Assembly: GCA_019722365.1 (NCBI GenBank)
Contig: JADFUC010002358.1
Span: 434,001-498,000 of the forward strand
Origin: Lithospermum erythrorhizon
Taxonomy: Eukaryota > Streptophyta > Magnoliopsida > Boraginales > Boraginaceae
Direction: 5' to 3'
DNA length: 64,000 nt
The translations under genes were made by a program, and so were the position numbers. This document shows positions 11,961 to 23,099 of the stretch, one piece after another; the first letter of the stretch is position 1, and each line of letters opens with the position of its first letter. Under the pieces are notes generated by a model. That model made no database searches and was not told where the DNA came from. It was given only the letters and a program-made list of their open reading frames with translations.

Positions 11961-12889
11961 AAAAGTTCTCACAATTCTCCAAACTTCGGTTTGACAAAAG
12001 TGTGTATTTTGATATACAAATGTGTGTTACTTGAGGAAATAATATATTAGCTCTTACGGAGATTTCAGCATTTGTCTGATATCATCGATAATTTATGGCA
12101 TATATCTTTAAGTGATTAGGTTTCTTTCGGACTTAGAATAATATGATCCATCTTGAATACATTTTAGGGGACCCGTATGTTAGGCTCTTACGGAGGCGCT
12201 TGATTAAATTTATCTTGCACCATGTTGATAACATTCACTTAACTTTGTTAAGTAATAAATTTTTCTCATCTTTTAGAATGGTATAAGTTGTAGCAATATC
12301 TACAAGTTGGACACTTATGAACTATATATACCACTTCAAAGATATAATTAGATAATCAATCACTTCAAGAATTAAGCACTTCAAGGGTATATAAATAAGT
12401 TGCATACATATGATATATGTATCACCCCAGGTTGTAACATGTAATCATGCTTTATATTTTCCAAAGGAGTCAAATAATATTTGTATATTAAGATAATTTC
12501 ATATGTAAGGTACTTTTGGACCTAAATGAAATCATAGATAGAAATCAAATTCATATAATGTCACTGAATTCGTATCCTATAAATTGTATGAGTCTTTGGG
12601 TCTCATAAGTGAATTCATAAGATTTCGTATTATTTTTTAAAACAATGAGGGCATTGATAGAAATTCTTATGGAATATTCAGAATTCCTTAATTTTTATGG
12701 TTGTCGATTCTAAACCCTTGATCTTTTGAACTAGTTTTCTGGGCTAATTGTGATTATAGTAAGATGCACTAGATACATAACTAGTCTTCTGGACTAGTGA
12801 TAATCAAATCTTTGCCAAATACATTTATCTCTTTCGACCTCTACGATACCGCGAATATGGGTATGTAATTTTCATTTGTTCCTTAAAAC

Positions 12890-13200
12890 TTCTGAGACAT
12901 CCCACCTGACTTCCATCTCACGATTTTCGATGGTGAAAACTTGGGTCATCTATGAATGTAGCACCACAACAACGGCTGCGGAGAAAATCCGATGGTGAAA
13001 ATGAAATTCGATGAATCCAAAGAGGGTATCCGCAGCATTAATAGCCGCCCGACCAGTGACAGGAAGCTTCGTCGATCCTTGTGAAGTCGAAGAATTATTC
13101 AAGAGGGCATCTATTGATGTGGCTGCCCCACTTCATTATCCGAGCTAGATCCTCCGTGATGTATTACATGATGCTTGTGCCTTGATGCTTAGACTCCAAA
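12890..13200. other. Higher-GC unassigned stretch inside the copia element
   Basis: Noticeably less AT-rich than its surroundings and bordering the nested Mutator-like element. Fragments of open frame exist on both strands, but no domain was recognised. It could be degraded copia gag or protease sequence, or a captured host fragment. Confidence 0.3.
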
Positions 13201-13233
13201 AATATATCATTGGTAAAATGCTATTTATATATA

Positions 13234-14424
13234 GGGTTAATAGCGAGCCGTCGCTTTATCTTTACAAGATGTTTCCAGTCGATCACATATTTCAAACCGT
13301 CCGTCGTCCTTTATCTTTAAAAATATTCGGTCGATCGCCCGTTTAGTCACGTGAAATACGTGACTTTTGATAAGGAATTTTCGTCTTTTTATGTCCAGAT
13401 AGGTGATCGTGGAACTTCAGATAGGTGATCTAACAAACGGTTTTAAAACATAGTGATCATTGGGCTTGATAGGTAAACATAGATTGATTGTTGTCTTGAT
13501 AAGCGAATATGGGTAAACATACTTGAACCCCTAATTTAGTCGATTTCATGTTTAAGCGTTCTTAATGACCCAGAAATACTTCTATTGTAACATTTGACAC
13601 CCATTTATCACTCGATTTTATTCTTACCGAATTTATTATGAAATAATTTTTCATATCGATGCATAAATTGGTTTCACTTAAATTAACTTTATCTTATTTT
13701 ATTTCTCCCGTTTGATACTCAAAGCGATTCATGCTAGTTTGAGTTCAAAATTGACTATTCGCCTCAAGTCATGATGGAAGATATAGAAGCGAGAAATAGG
13801 GGGTAGAAAAATTTATATAAGCAGGGGTAGATTATAATTAAAGTGTCATTTTGCAATCTCGATCCACAGCACATTGCTTGATACTCCAAATTAGCGAAGC
13901 TTCTTCCTTGGCAACCGCGATCCGTCGGTCTGGCCTTGAAGATGAAGATGGTGGAGTTGTTCGGTGGAGAGATGGGGTTTGAATTGGGAAGATGAAGATG
14001 GTGATTAAGATTACTAATTTGTAGAAGAAATTGGAGTGAGATCATAACTAAGGGGAGAAAGGAGGTGTCAAATGGTATAAGAGAAGTATTTTGGGTCATT
14101 AATAACATTGAAATATTAAACTGACTAAATTACTATATTATATTTTAATGTTACGGTCGATCACTATGTTACCCAATGTTTCGATTGATCCACATATATT
14201 TCAAACCATCCCAGTCGATATATTTGAAAAAGTTTCATTCAATCACCCGTTCGATTAAGTGAAAAGACGAAAATGCCCTTACTAAAAAGTCACGTGTTCC
14301 TCGCGTGGCGGAATAGTGTCAGCGGAATATTTTAATGATAGGTAATCGACCGGGATGGTTTGAAACACAGGTGATCGACTGAAAACATCTTGTAAACATA
14401 TGTGATTGCCGCTGTCATTAACCC
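13234..14424. mobile_element. Mutator-like non-autonomous element with long terminal inverted repeats
   Basis: The left end starts GGGTTAAT and the right end finishes ATTAACCC. When the right end is reverse-complemented, both share 'tttacaagatgtttccagtcgatcac'-type sequence (ttacaagatgttt.cagtcgatcac), 'tttcaaacc.tcc', 'cacgtgac', and 'attttcgtctttt', giving imperfect inverted repeats of roughly 170 bp. The flanking 9-mers are ttatatata (13225-13233) and ttgtatata (14425-14433), matching at 8 of 9 positions. Nine-bp duplications and long inverted repeats are typical of Mutator-like elements. There is no transposase inside. It is nested in the copia element and so is younger. Confidence 0.8.
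13764..14108 (-). CDS. Hypothetical ORF inside the Mutator-like element
   Basis: A 114-aa open frame from ATG to stop on the minus strand. The middle is rich in Asn, Pro, His and Ser, with no recognised domain, signal peptide or transposase motif. It lies between the terminal inverted repeats and could be a captured host fragment or chance. No intron signals or homologues were identified, so there is little support for a real gene. Confidence 0.15.
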   Translation of the reverse strand: MLLMTQNTSLIPFDTSFLPLVMISLQFLLQISNLNHHLHLPNSNPISPPNNSTIFIFKARPTDRGCQGRSFANLEYQAMCCGSRLQNDTLIIIYPCLYKFFYPLFLASISSIMT

Positions 14425-15562
14425 TTGTATATATTGTGAATCGTTGTCGGGTCTACCGAAGGTGATTCAATAAATTCCGATGATAAATAAATATAGTCTA
14501 AAAAGTAGTCGGGACCAACTCACAAGTTGCTCGTACCACCAAATCAAATCAAGAAAGCAAAGAGTCAAAACACACACCAAAAGAAGCGTTGGAAAATAGG
14601 GAAACGTTCTACTTACTAACGTCCCTCGAATAGAGGAGTTTACTAATACTAGAACTGAGAAAACCAAGAGCAATTCGAAACAGTAGTCAATAAAGACAAG
14701 GGAAATGTTCTACTTGCCACTAATACTACTTATAACCCATGAGTCGCTTTAGACGAGTGTTAATAATATTTGACAAAGTCTTTTAGATTGAATGTGAGTA
14801 TAAATACTAGAAAATAAATATTATCACAAGCTAAGTCTTCAGGACTGCGCTCTAAATATATCACGTTAATTATCGATAAATCTTCAAGATTTAGATATTT
14901 GATAATTTTTTTCTTTTGGACTCATGACTAACGAATCATTGATAATATGTGTAAAGATTATGTACTACAAATCAAATTGATATTAGTGTAATGATAATAT
15001 AAATTTTATATATTTTATATATAGAATTTATATTATCAAGAGCCTATTCTACCTATATCGTCGATTACAATACTACCGTCGTCACGCATCTAATAATTCA
15101 ATTAATTTATAAATAATTATGTAGGGTTTGTCTAACTAATGTATAAACAGTAACGACATATAATGTCTCATGGTCAATTTTGATTCGAGCTAATATCCTA
15201 GTTACTACAAATCACTCTACCGTGTAGTCAATGCTCATGTTTTAATTGAATAAAATGACAACAAATTAGTATGTTAACATATCAATAATACTATATGCAT
15301 GATTGAAGGTGGAATATAATATTATGCCTTACTAATAATAGTCGAGATGATTTACTATATATATCCTACGTGTAATTAACAAATTTATATATTTTAAGAC
15401 ATTCAACATGATAACTGTCATGATTGAGTTAATTAACGGTCAATAAATACTTGTCATACATCAAGCGAGAAAAAAATATGATTCAGCAGACTCACTTCAT
15501 AAAATTCACACCTTTAATTTGAAGTATCTTTATTTAGTTGGAAGGCAATCGTGCGGATAACG

Positions 15563-15811
15563 TGTTATGAATATAGCCCAGGAAACGATGTAAATCGATA
15601 GAGAATAATAAAAAGGAGAAAGAGTAACTTTTATTGTTTTTGTTATTGTGTTGAATACAATACAATGAGTGACTATTTATAGGTTTCGAATATATAATAC
15701 ATGATAATTATTTGGTAAATAAGTAATCTAGTAACTTGGTAGACAATCTACCATCTTTCTTACTTAAACAAGATAATTTGATGGACAAAACATACACATT
15801 ATTTCATAACA
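15563..15811 (-). repeat. 5' LTR of the copia element
   Basis: A 249-bp segment beginning TGTTATGA on the minus strand at 15811 and ending TCATAACA at 15563. It carries a plausible TATA-like 'cctataaatag' on the minus strand (about 15674-15685), which would drive leftward transcription into the element. Confidence 0.85.
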
Positions 15812-16376
15812 TCTTTTATATAACTTTCAGTTTTTTTTTAATAAAAATTACAACGCTTAACTTATTTCATTATTGCTAGTGAGATATGATTTAATTTACT
15901 GATTCGTACATTTGTCTGTGTCCAAGTTCATGAACCAGTATAAACATATGAAAATTACACCCAATAATAAGAATATATAGAACATCATAAAACAAATTAA
16001 AACCTATTTTTACCCTTATAAAAAAATTGTTGAGAAAAATATTTCTCCATGCGTGTGTTTTCCCTTTTGCAGATACCACCAAGTGAGAAGTTGACTTTTG
16101 AAGAATACCACACTAAAATATTATCGTCACCAATTGCATGAAATTGAATTTATCCTAAGGAATTAAGAGATAGAAGTTAATGATGATTAATTACCAACCA
16201 ACAAAGGTGAAGAATTATACTCATAGTTTTTTGTTATCGTTTTGGCGTTTTAACGCGTAAATTAAGAAAAATTAAAAAATAGTCGAAAAGTATATATTGA
16301 AAATGTAGAATATGTCCAGTGAAAGCAATATCGTTGGTTGGTTATTTATTTTAAGAGAAAAAATAGTCAAAATATA

Positions 16377-16380
<4 letters not shown>

Positions 16381-16419
<39 letters not shown>
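16381..16419. repeat. (AT)n microsatellite
   Basis: An uninterrupted AT dinucleotide run of about 39 bp, preceded by further AT-rich sequence. It is a likely length-polymorphic site. Confidence 0.95.
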
Positions 16420-16422
<3 letters not shown>

Positions 16423-16789
16423 TGTTTAAAAGTTTTCTCGCTTTCTTGAAGAAATTTAAAAATATCACAGCTTAATGAAGGATTGTATTTTGATCAATTT
16501 TAATTAAACTAAAACTACGTATACAAATCGCATATTATAAGTTCTACATTGCAAATATTATTTTATTATAGGTACTCTAATAAAATAATCATATTACAAG
16601 TTGTATATGGAATGAAATTATAGAACTTTAATTAATAAAATTATTAATTTTGATATAAAATGAACAAGTTATTTTTATTTGAATAATCAAAAGTATTATG
16701 TTAAGAATAATTATGGGTTAAAAATATTAGCTATTTACATATTTTTCTTCAAAAATTATACGTATATAAAAATATTTGAGTGTATAATT

Positions 16790-17040
16790 AAAATTTCAAT
16801 CATCAAAGTTGAATAATTTTTAAATTTTTTGTTTGAAACATGTAGAATTTGTTGTTATTGAAATTTGTAGTTGAACAATTCATATATAGTAATGAAAACA
16901 ATATTGGGAAGGAAGAGTATAATTTAAAGTTATTGTCACAAGGTTTAATATGAAGCATGGAAACCTCCTGCTTTGTTTTACGTTAATACGGAGTATTATA
17001 TAATATACGATAAAAAATATTTAAAGTATTAATATATTCA
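16790..17040 (+). repeat. Copy 1 of a ~250-bp direct duplication
   Basis: Shares long ordered matches with 17710-17965: 'tgtttgaaacatgtagaatttgtt', 'ttaaagttatt.tcac', 'ggaaacctcct', 'ttaatacgga.tatta', 'aaaatatttaaagtattaatatatt'. The copies have diverged by substitutions and small indels. Confidence 0.8.
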
Positions 17041-17389
17041 ATGCGGGTTTACTGAAATATTATAAGTTATGTATATAAATTAGGATGATGAATTTTGTTA
17101 ATTTGATCATTAAAAAATTAATCTAGACAATTTTCTCTTATGGATAAACGTATTCAAATTATGTATGAATAGCGTAATAATTATCCTGAAGTTGACGTTT
17201 TAATTTTGTACTCCAAATACTTTATAATATTTCGTTCTATTATTATATGGCAAAATATGTATATCGACACCATATTTGAACTTACTTTATAATTTATAGT
17301 AATCATAAACTATCAATTTACTATCAATTTTGTTGGTGGAGTATTAAATTATGACTCTTGAAAAAGAAAATTGAATCATCCTTTAGAGA

Positions 17390-17740
17390 AATACGTCATA
17401 TTTAGTATTTATAAATTTCGAATTTTGATGGTTGAGTTTTAAATAATTTAACTATTGAAAAAGAAAATTTATGAACATTTTAGGGATAGAGGTAGTATGC
17501 AATCTTCATAATTTTTTAGTTTTGTCTGTCGAGTTTTAAATAACTTTGACTATTGAACTATCTTTTAGAGATGGATGTGAAATTTAGTATTTTTAAATTT
17601 TAAATTTTGGTGATTGACTTTTAAATAATTTTAACTATTAAAAAAGAAAATCAATTAACCTTTTTAGAGATTGAGGTAATATGATGTTTTCATAATTTTT
17701 AAGTTTTATTAGTTGGGCTTCAATCATCAAAGTAAGAATT
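17390..17740 (+). repeat. Degenerate tandem array of a ~105-bp AT-rich monomer (array A)
   Basis: About three monomers, each with the phrases 'ttttaaataa.tttgactattga', 'aaagaaaat.', 'ttttagagat.gagg.agtatg' and 'aaattttgaattttg.tggttgag'. The same monomer forms a second array at 22375-22815. The 'tttagggatggaggtagta' phrase resembles the terminus of Stowaway-like MITEs, so the monomers may derive from one. Confidence 0.75.
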
Positions 17741-17965
17741 TTTAAAAATTTTGTTTGAAACATGTAGAATTTGTTCTTATTAAAATTTGTAGCTAAATAA
17801 TACATGGAGTAATTAAAAATAGTAATGGAAATTAAGGAGTATAAGTTAAAGTTATTATCACGAGATTTAATATGAAGAAGCAGGAAACCTCCTATATTGT
17901 TTTTTGTTAATACGGAATATTACATAATATACGATGAAAAATATTTAAAGTATTAATATATTTAA
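17710..17965 (+). repeat. Copy 2 of the ~250-bp direct duplication
   Basis: Partner of 16790-17040, about 920 bp downstream in the same orientation. Array A lies between the two copies. Confidence 0.8.
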
Positions 17966-18659
17966 CGTAATTTATTTAAAAAAGATTATAATTTTATTCA
18001 AATATATGATAGTGTATATAAATTAAGTTGATAAAGTTTGTTAATTTGTTAAATTTAAATTAATACAAACTGATAACTACCGATGGATATAAAACCTATT
18101 TTATATTTAATTACAGTAATATTTTTTATATAAAATTAATATTATAGGTGTATTAGACTATAGAGATGCCCAATGATTTAATATCCGGCTTTATTTCATC
18201 AAGAACAAGAAAATTTACATTTTTCATGTGTAATTATGATTGAAGCATATAACGAACAATTGTTGTTATTTACCTCAACAATTTGATGTCCACTACAAAT
18301 ACTCCTATATCAACCTATCAATTATTTTTATTTTAAAATATAAAATTAATAAACTTTATATCCTAAATGGATGACACAACATTGATTTAATTTGAATAAA
18401 AATTATAGTGGTAATTATAAAGTAGGGATGAATGGATTTTGGACTATACTAATATTAGTTTGTTTATTAAATATACATATTCTTTTTAGATAATTATTAT
18501 ATTTTCTTGAAATAAATATTATATTTTTCGTCACATATAATATCTTATCACCATCGGCCCAAAAGATCGTCTCATTAACTTTTTTAATATTTCAAATAAA
18601 CAATGCTTGTAATCTTAATTGTTACACACAATTTGATTTGAATCAAATTGTCAACTTGA

Positions 18660-19720
18660 TTTGAATGTAGGATGAAAATAAATTTATTTTGGCATATTCT
18701 TCACAAACAAGTATACATCATATGAAACTCATCAACCATTTCTTGTGGGGGAAAATACATTGGTGCAGCTGGCCTAAACTTTGTGCTCCTTATGCTGAAG
18801 GAGGTCTTAACTTCAGATCCTTTGAGGACCTTTACCCAGCTGCCACATTCAAAGTCTGGTTTAGACTTAGAGAAGTATCTAGCATATGGAGCAAATTTAT
18901 CATGGCCGGCTATTAGGTGTTCCGAGCGGTCCTTGAGGCACTCAAATTTAATAGAGCGCAAAATATTTTATATATATCATGTTAATTTGTAGTGAATTTC
19001 TAGCGTAACCATCAAGAAAGTGGTGTAAAAAATAAATATTGGCAAGTTGATAGTATTTTTCATAGCGATTCTCTTCTAATTTGTGCTATAATTGATGCTT
19101 ATTTTTAATTTAAAACAAGATTTTTTAAATTGGCTTGAAACTATAACTTGTTTAAGTAAAATTATTTTTATAATTTGGAGCAGGGGCCTTGTCTAGGAAA
19201 CGTCTGACACCAAATTTATGTCTTTATCAGATACTGCAGGCTTAGACACCCTTCAAAGGCTAAAGTGAATGATCACTACTCCAAACTTTGGAAGAGAATT
19301 TCTGCAGTCAGAGAAGAAGCTGAAGCTCAGATCACTTGGAATCTTGGGAAAGGAGAGATTGATTTCTGGATTGACCCCTGGCTCCCCTCAGGACCAATCA
19401 ATCCAAATGCTAAATTTGGCACTAAAGTGAAAGAATTCTGGGATAATGGGCATTGGAATCTTGATAAGCTTCAGAACCTTTATCTCAGCTGACAATCCTT
19501 TCAATTCTGACAATCTAATTGAAATGCTGCAGTTTTCAATTCAACCAGAAATTGCAGATAAAATCCTTTGGAAGCTCTCCCCTGACAGCAATTTCACCTT
19601 CAAGTCAGCATGGGAATTATGTAGACTGAAAAAGAAGTATCCAGCGCAATCTCACTCATTTGGCATTCTCATATTCCCAAAAAATATCCTTCTTGGCATG
19701 GAGATTATATCATAGATGGC
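18660..19720 (+). pseudogene. LINE (L1-type) reverse-transcriptase C-terminal relic
   Basis: Two blocks of recognisable plant LINE protein. The first, at 18689-18916, reads INHFLWGKIHWCSWPKLCAP and EGGLNFRSFEDLYPAATFKV, the usual region after the reverse transcriptase core. The second, at 19265-19715, includes LWKRISAVREEAEAQITWNL, GKGEIDFWIDPWLPSGP and, in another frame, ILWKLSPDSNFTFKSAWEL, the zinc-binding reverse-transcriptase (zf-RVT) entry. About 350 bp between them carries no LINE peptide, so an insertion or degradation separates the blocks. A frameshift lies near 19490. The catalytic core and endonuclease are missing, so it is a dead 5'-truncated fragment. Confidence 0.8.
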
Positions 19721-19999
19721 TTCCAGTGGAACAGATCCAGCAAAAAAGGGGACACTTCTCTTGCATATGCAACGTTTCCTAAATATATGCTTTGACATGT
19801 CTGAGAATTGTAGAAGTCACATTGAGGATATCTGTCATGAAATTCGAATCGTGATTCTTCGATTAAATACATTACAAATGATGCTTATTCTGACTCTTCC
19901 TGAACGATAAGCAATGGCTGGAGGTCCCCGAAATAGAAGAGGGGTGGGGTTGTGAGAGCATGAACTCTTCATATAACAAGTCATGTGCGCGTATATAAA

Positions 20000-22120
20000 C
20001 GTATAATATGGCATGGTAAATAATTACTTTCATTATAATTTTATCATAATTATTCATATCCTTTAATTCGACCTCGATATGATCCTCATAATTTAATATT
20101 CCAAACCAATTTAATAAGTCAGCTTACAAAATAATTGATAATATTAGATAACGCTCTGATATCAAATAAAATTTCGATATAATATCTTGCTCCTTTCTAA
20201 TCGAAGCTGCAATATATCACGTAAGTATGATAAACTTTTTGTGACATACATTAGAATTACACTCATAATGAAAGAAAGTTCAATGTCATTTCGTTCTTAC
20301 TCAGTAACGAGGACAAATAATGTAATAATCAGCGATGCTCGTTGTTTTTACTCAACAACGATGACGCGATAATGTAATAATCAACGATAAACAGATTTGT
20401 TTACACTCGACAAGCAGAATGGCGTAAATGTAATAATCGGCGTCGACCGTTGCTTGCTCCGGCAAGCGAGGACGAATAATGTAATAATCAATTACCCGTT
20501 GCTTCTTTCAACAAGCGGATAAAATCGGTCGTCTGACTTATCTGAACTAACGAGATAGAGTTCCCCACGCAATCATTTAGCTAAATCATATGACCGTTTA
20601 TTTCATTGAATACGGACTATAGGGTCGTTGATTCTAACAAATACGGACCTTGGTGATTTGCGAATATCGATGATCTATGGGGCCAGATTGATTCTAGAGG
20701 CTTACGACATATCACGTCATACGTCATGGCTCAAATCGTATCGCTTTCATAATATTTCCCGTATCATAACGTCGTCTTGTCATGCTTAGTCACCGATATC
20801 GCTCTAAATCTGTCCTTGACCTCGATAATTTCTCGATACATCTATCTAAGTAGATTTATCATCATCGTGTTACCATTCTTTTTTATATATTACTATCGAT
20901 AAAGCTGACTTCACGGTACAATCGGCCCATTGACATGTCACGTCGTATCTTGCATTATTTATTTGCTACCATCAAGTAATTGATCAAGTTACATCATACT
21001 CTATCCAAAATATATATGATATCGTGATATAACCATAAGATTATACAATACACATATGGGCGGTATCTAATTTATATAGCTCATCTTATGCTAATGTTAA
21101 TATCACCTTATTATTAACTACCATTGTAAATCACGTCTACTTCGACATCATATCAACTTTTCGTAATCTTGCACCACGTTCTATCATCGTATTTATCTTG
21201 CGTAACATCATAAATCTCAACATCTTATATTCACATCAATATCTAGCAATTCATTTCGATTATTTTTCATCCCATCCTTTAATGTTATCAACAAAATGAT
21301 TTATTTCTTTCTATTCATAACATTCATAAACACATATAATCTTATTTAACAGTTATTTTATAACATTAACTCTTTACCTATATATAGTCATATCATAATA
21401 TCTCAAGTCTATAACATCCCAATATCTCATATATTGATATTCAGCATGGTTTCTGTCTGATAAATTAGTTGATTAGCCGTTCGGCATTACTTATACTGCG
21501 TGTACCCGTTATATCACGCTAATATAATCGAGAATCACATTTTACTAAATTTCATCTCAATAAATAATTTTCATATATCCATCATTAATTATCATATCAA
21601 CATACTTTCGTAATCTTTTAATAGTTATCGACTTCTGACAACCCAAAATATACAACACACATATTCATAATGTGAAAGATTATAAGCGTGTGATATGAGT
21701 ACTTTCGCCTAGTCAGAAAGCCAAATATCAACAACTTTACTACTTCAATCGCTATTTGATATCCATGAGTTTTACTTCTTGAAAGCAACTTTAAGGTTAT
21801 GATTTAAGAGGAGAATCACATCAAAAGGAAAGAAAAATTTTAGGAAAGGGGGAGGGGGAGTTCACGGCCAAGTAGGAGAAAGGAGGAGAAAAATTTTGTG
21901 TAGTTCCTTTTCTTTAGTTTATGCTATTTATAGAAATGAAGTTGCTTAGCCTTGAAGTAGTCTATAAGCAAGCAGAGGTGATTTCACTTTCTTGCATTAG
22001 GAGGGAGAAAATAAGTAGTATTTAGCTATACATTTGTACAGTTTGAGTTTGTTTTAAGTAGAAGCTGATACTCTATTAGTTTATTATTGTAATTTTCGAG
22101 ATCTTGTGATTTGCTTTTTA
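20000..22120. repeat. Probable LTR-type or other transposon debris
   Basis: A less AT-rich block with a short tandem array (20240-20530) and, at 21820-21900, a purine-rich 'gggggagggggagttcacggccaag' type stretch (aaagggggagg, ttcacggcc) similar to sequence near the ends of some plant gypsy LTRs. No second LTR copy, primer site or coding relic was found, so the identity is uncertain. Confidence 0.35.
20240..20530 (+). repeat. Short tandem array of ~55-bp units, each with a small hairpin and a conserved ATGTAATAATC motif
   Basis: Four to five imperfect units. Each has a Cys-codon-like 'cgttgctt..' arm, a short loop, the complementary 'caagcg' or 'acaacg' arm, then 'gacgaataatgtaataatc'. ATGTAATAATC recurs at about 20321, 20371, 20427 and 20477. 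Example inverted pairs are CGTTGT...ACAACG (about 20340-20363) and GCTTG...CAAGC (about 20453-20467). Confidence 0.7.
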
Positions 22121-22374
22121 AAACCTAGAGCAATGTTCTGTGCTAAATACGGAAAGAATATACCATTTCCCGTCTGATTACAAATTATTAGTAAAACTTA
22201 CAAAGTTGACTTCTTAATAATCGAGTTAATCATGATTTGTATATCGGAGTACTTAATTTTTCTTCTTATGGCAGATTTTGTTTCCAATATATTCCCTCCA
22301 TTAATTAAAGAATCTAAACTTTGACTTCTCAATTATCAAAATTAAGAAACTCTTAGGGACGAAGGTAGGAACTG

Positions 22375-22815
22375 TGTAGTAATCATAGGTTTTGAATTTT
22401 ATTGGTCGAGTTTTAAATAACTTTGACTATTGAAAAAGTAAAAAATTGAACGATCTTTTAGAGTTGGACATAGTATGTAATATTTATAAATTTTGAATTT
22501 TAGTGGTTGAGCTTTAAATAAATTTCATTGTTGGAAAGAAAATCGAACAACCTATAAGCGCTAGAGGTAGTATTCATAAATTTTGATTTTTTGTTATTTC
22601 AGTATTGAATAAATTTTACTATTGAGAAGAAAATTGAACGATTGTTTAGAGATGAATGTATATGTAGTATTCATAATTTTTTCATTTTGATGGTTGAGTT
22701 TAAATAATTTTGACTATTGAAAAACAAACGAACAACAATTTAGAGATGGAGGTAGTATGTGGTATTCATAAATTTTGAATTTTGTTGGTTGAGTTTTAAA
22801 TAAATTTTATTGTGT
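22375..22815 (+). repeat. Second tandem array of the ~105-bp AT-rich monomer (array B)
   Basis: About four monomers with the same phrases as array A (17390-17740): 'gttttaaataa.tttgactattgaaaa', 'gaac.atctttagagatggaggtagtatgt' (in shorter matching pieces) and 'attcataaattttgaattttgttggt'. Orientation is the same and the distance about 5 kb. Confidence 0.75.
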
Positions 22816-22934
22816 CTGAAGAATGATACATGCAACATGATTTTCAAATCTAGCTTTTAATTTATTCATGCACCTTGCCGTTAATCAGACAATGAATCAG
22901 ATTGTTTTCTTCATAGTGTAAAAGTGTCCGATGA

Positions 22935-23085
22935 GCTTAAGTGATAACCACACTCTAATTTTGGTGTAAAGTTACATTTATAACCTTCATATTTATAAAT
23001 TCATAATTGTATATAACTTTTCATGAAGCAAATGGAAGGGTAAAAGTGAAATTTTGGAGTGTAGTTATCAATGGTTGGAATGAAA
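22935..23085. repeat. Short inverted-repeat (MITE-like) element
   Basis: 'gataaccacactctaa' near 22950 and 'ggagtgtagttatc' near 23055 are near-perfect inverted copies about 105 bp apart. The ends and the target duplication were not resolved. A similar inverted motif (TGGAGTGTCATTA) occurs in a CAND1 intron at 37778-37840. Confidence 0.5.
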
Positions 23086-23099
23086 AAATCAAAATCCTA

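Larger units (their letters stand above)
8311..15811 (-). mobile_element. Decayed Ty1/copia LTR retrotransposon, minus orientation
   Basis: Two similar LTRs bracket the element: 8311-8555 and 15563-15811. The right copy begins (minus strand) TGTTATGA and ends TCATAACA, an inverted terminal pair. Flanking pentamers are tattt (8306-8310) and tcttt (15812-15816), a 4/5 match expected of an old target duplication. The minus strand next to the right LTR reads CGTTATCCGCACGATTG, resembling the primer binding region of many plant copia elements. Relics of integrase (about 11.45-11.9 kb) and of the RNase H end (about 8.8-9.08 kb) are in the order expected for minus orientation. A Mutator-like element is nested at 13234-14424. 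All frames are broken. Confidence 0.85.
15817..18655. other. AT-rich intergenic DNA with simple and dispersed repeats
   Basis: I see no supported gene. The region contains an (AT)n microsatellite, a ~250-bp direct duplication and an array of ~105-bp monomers, listed separately. Confidence 0.55.

Noticed and set aside
20240..20530. CRISPR-like array
   Set aside because: The genome is eukaryotic, units are imperfect tandem copies without unique spacers, and no cas genes are present.
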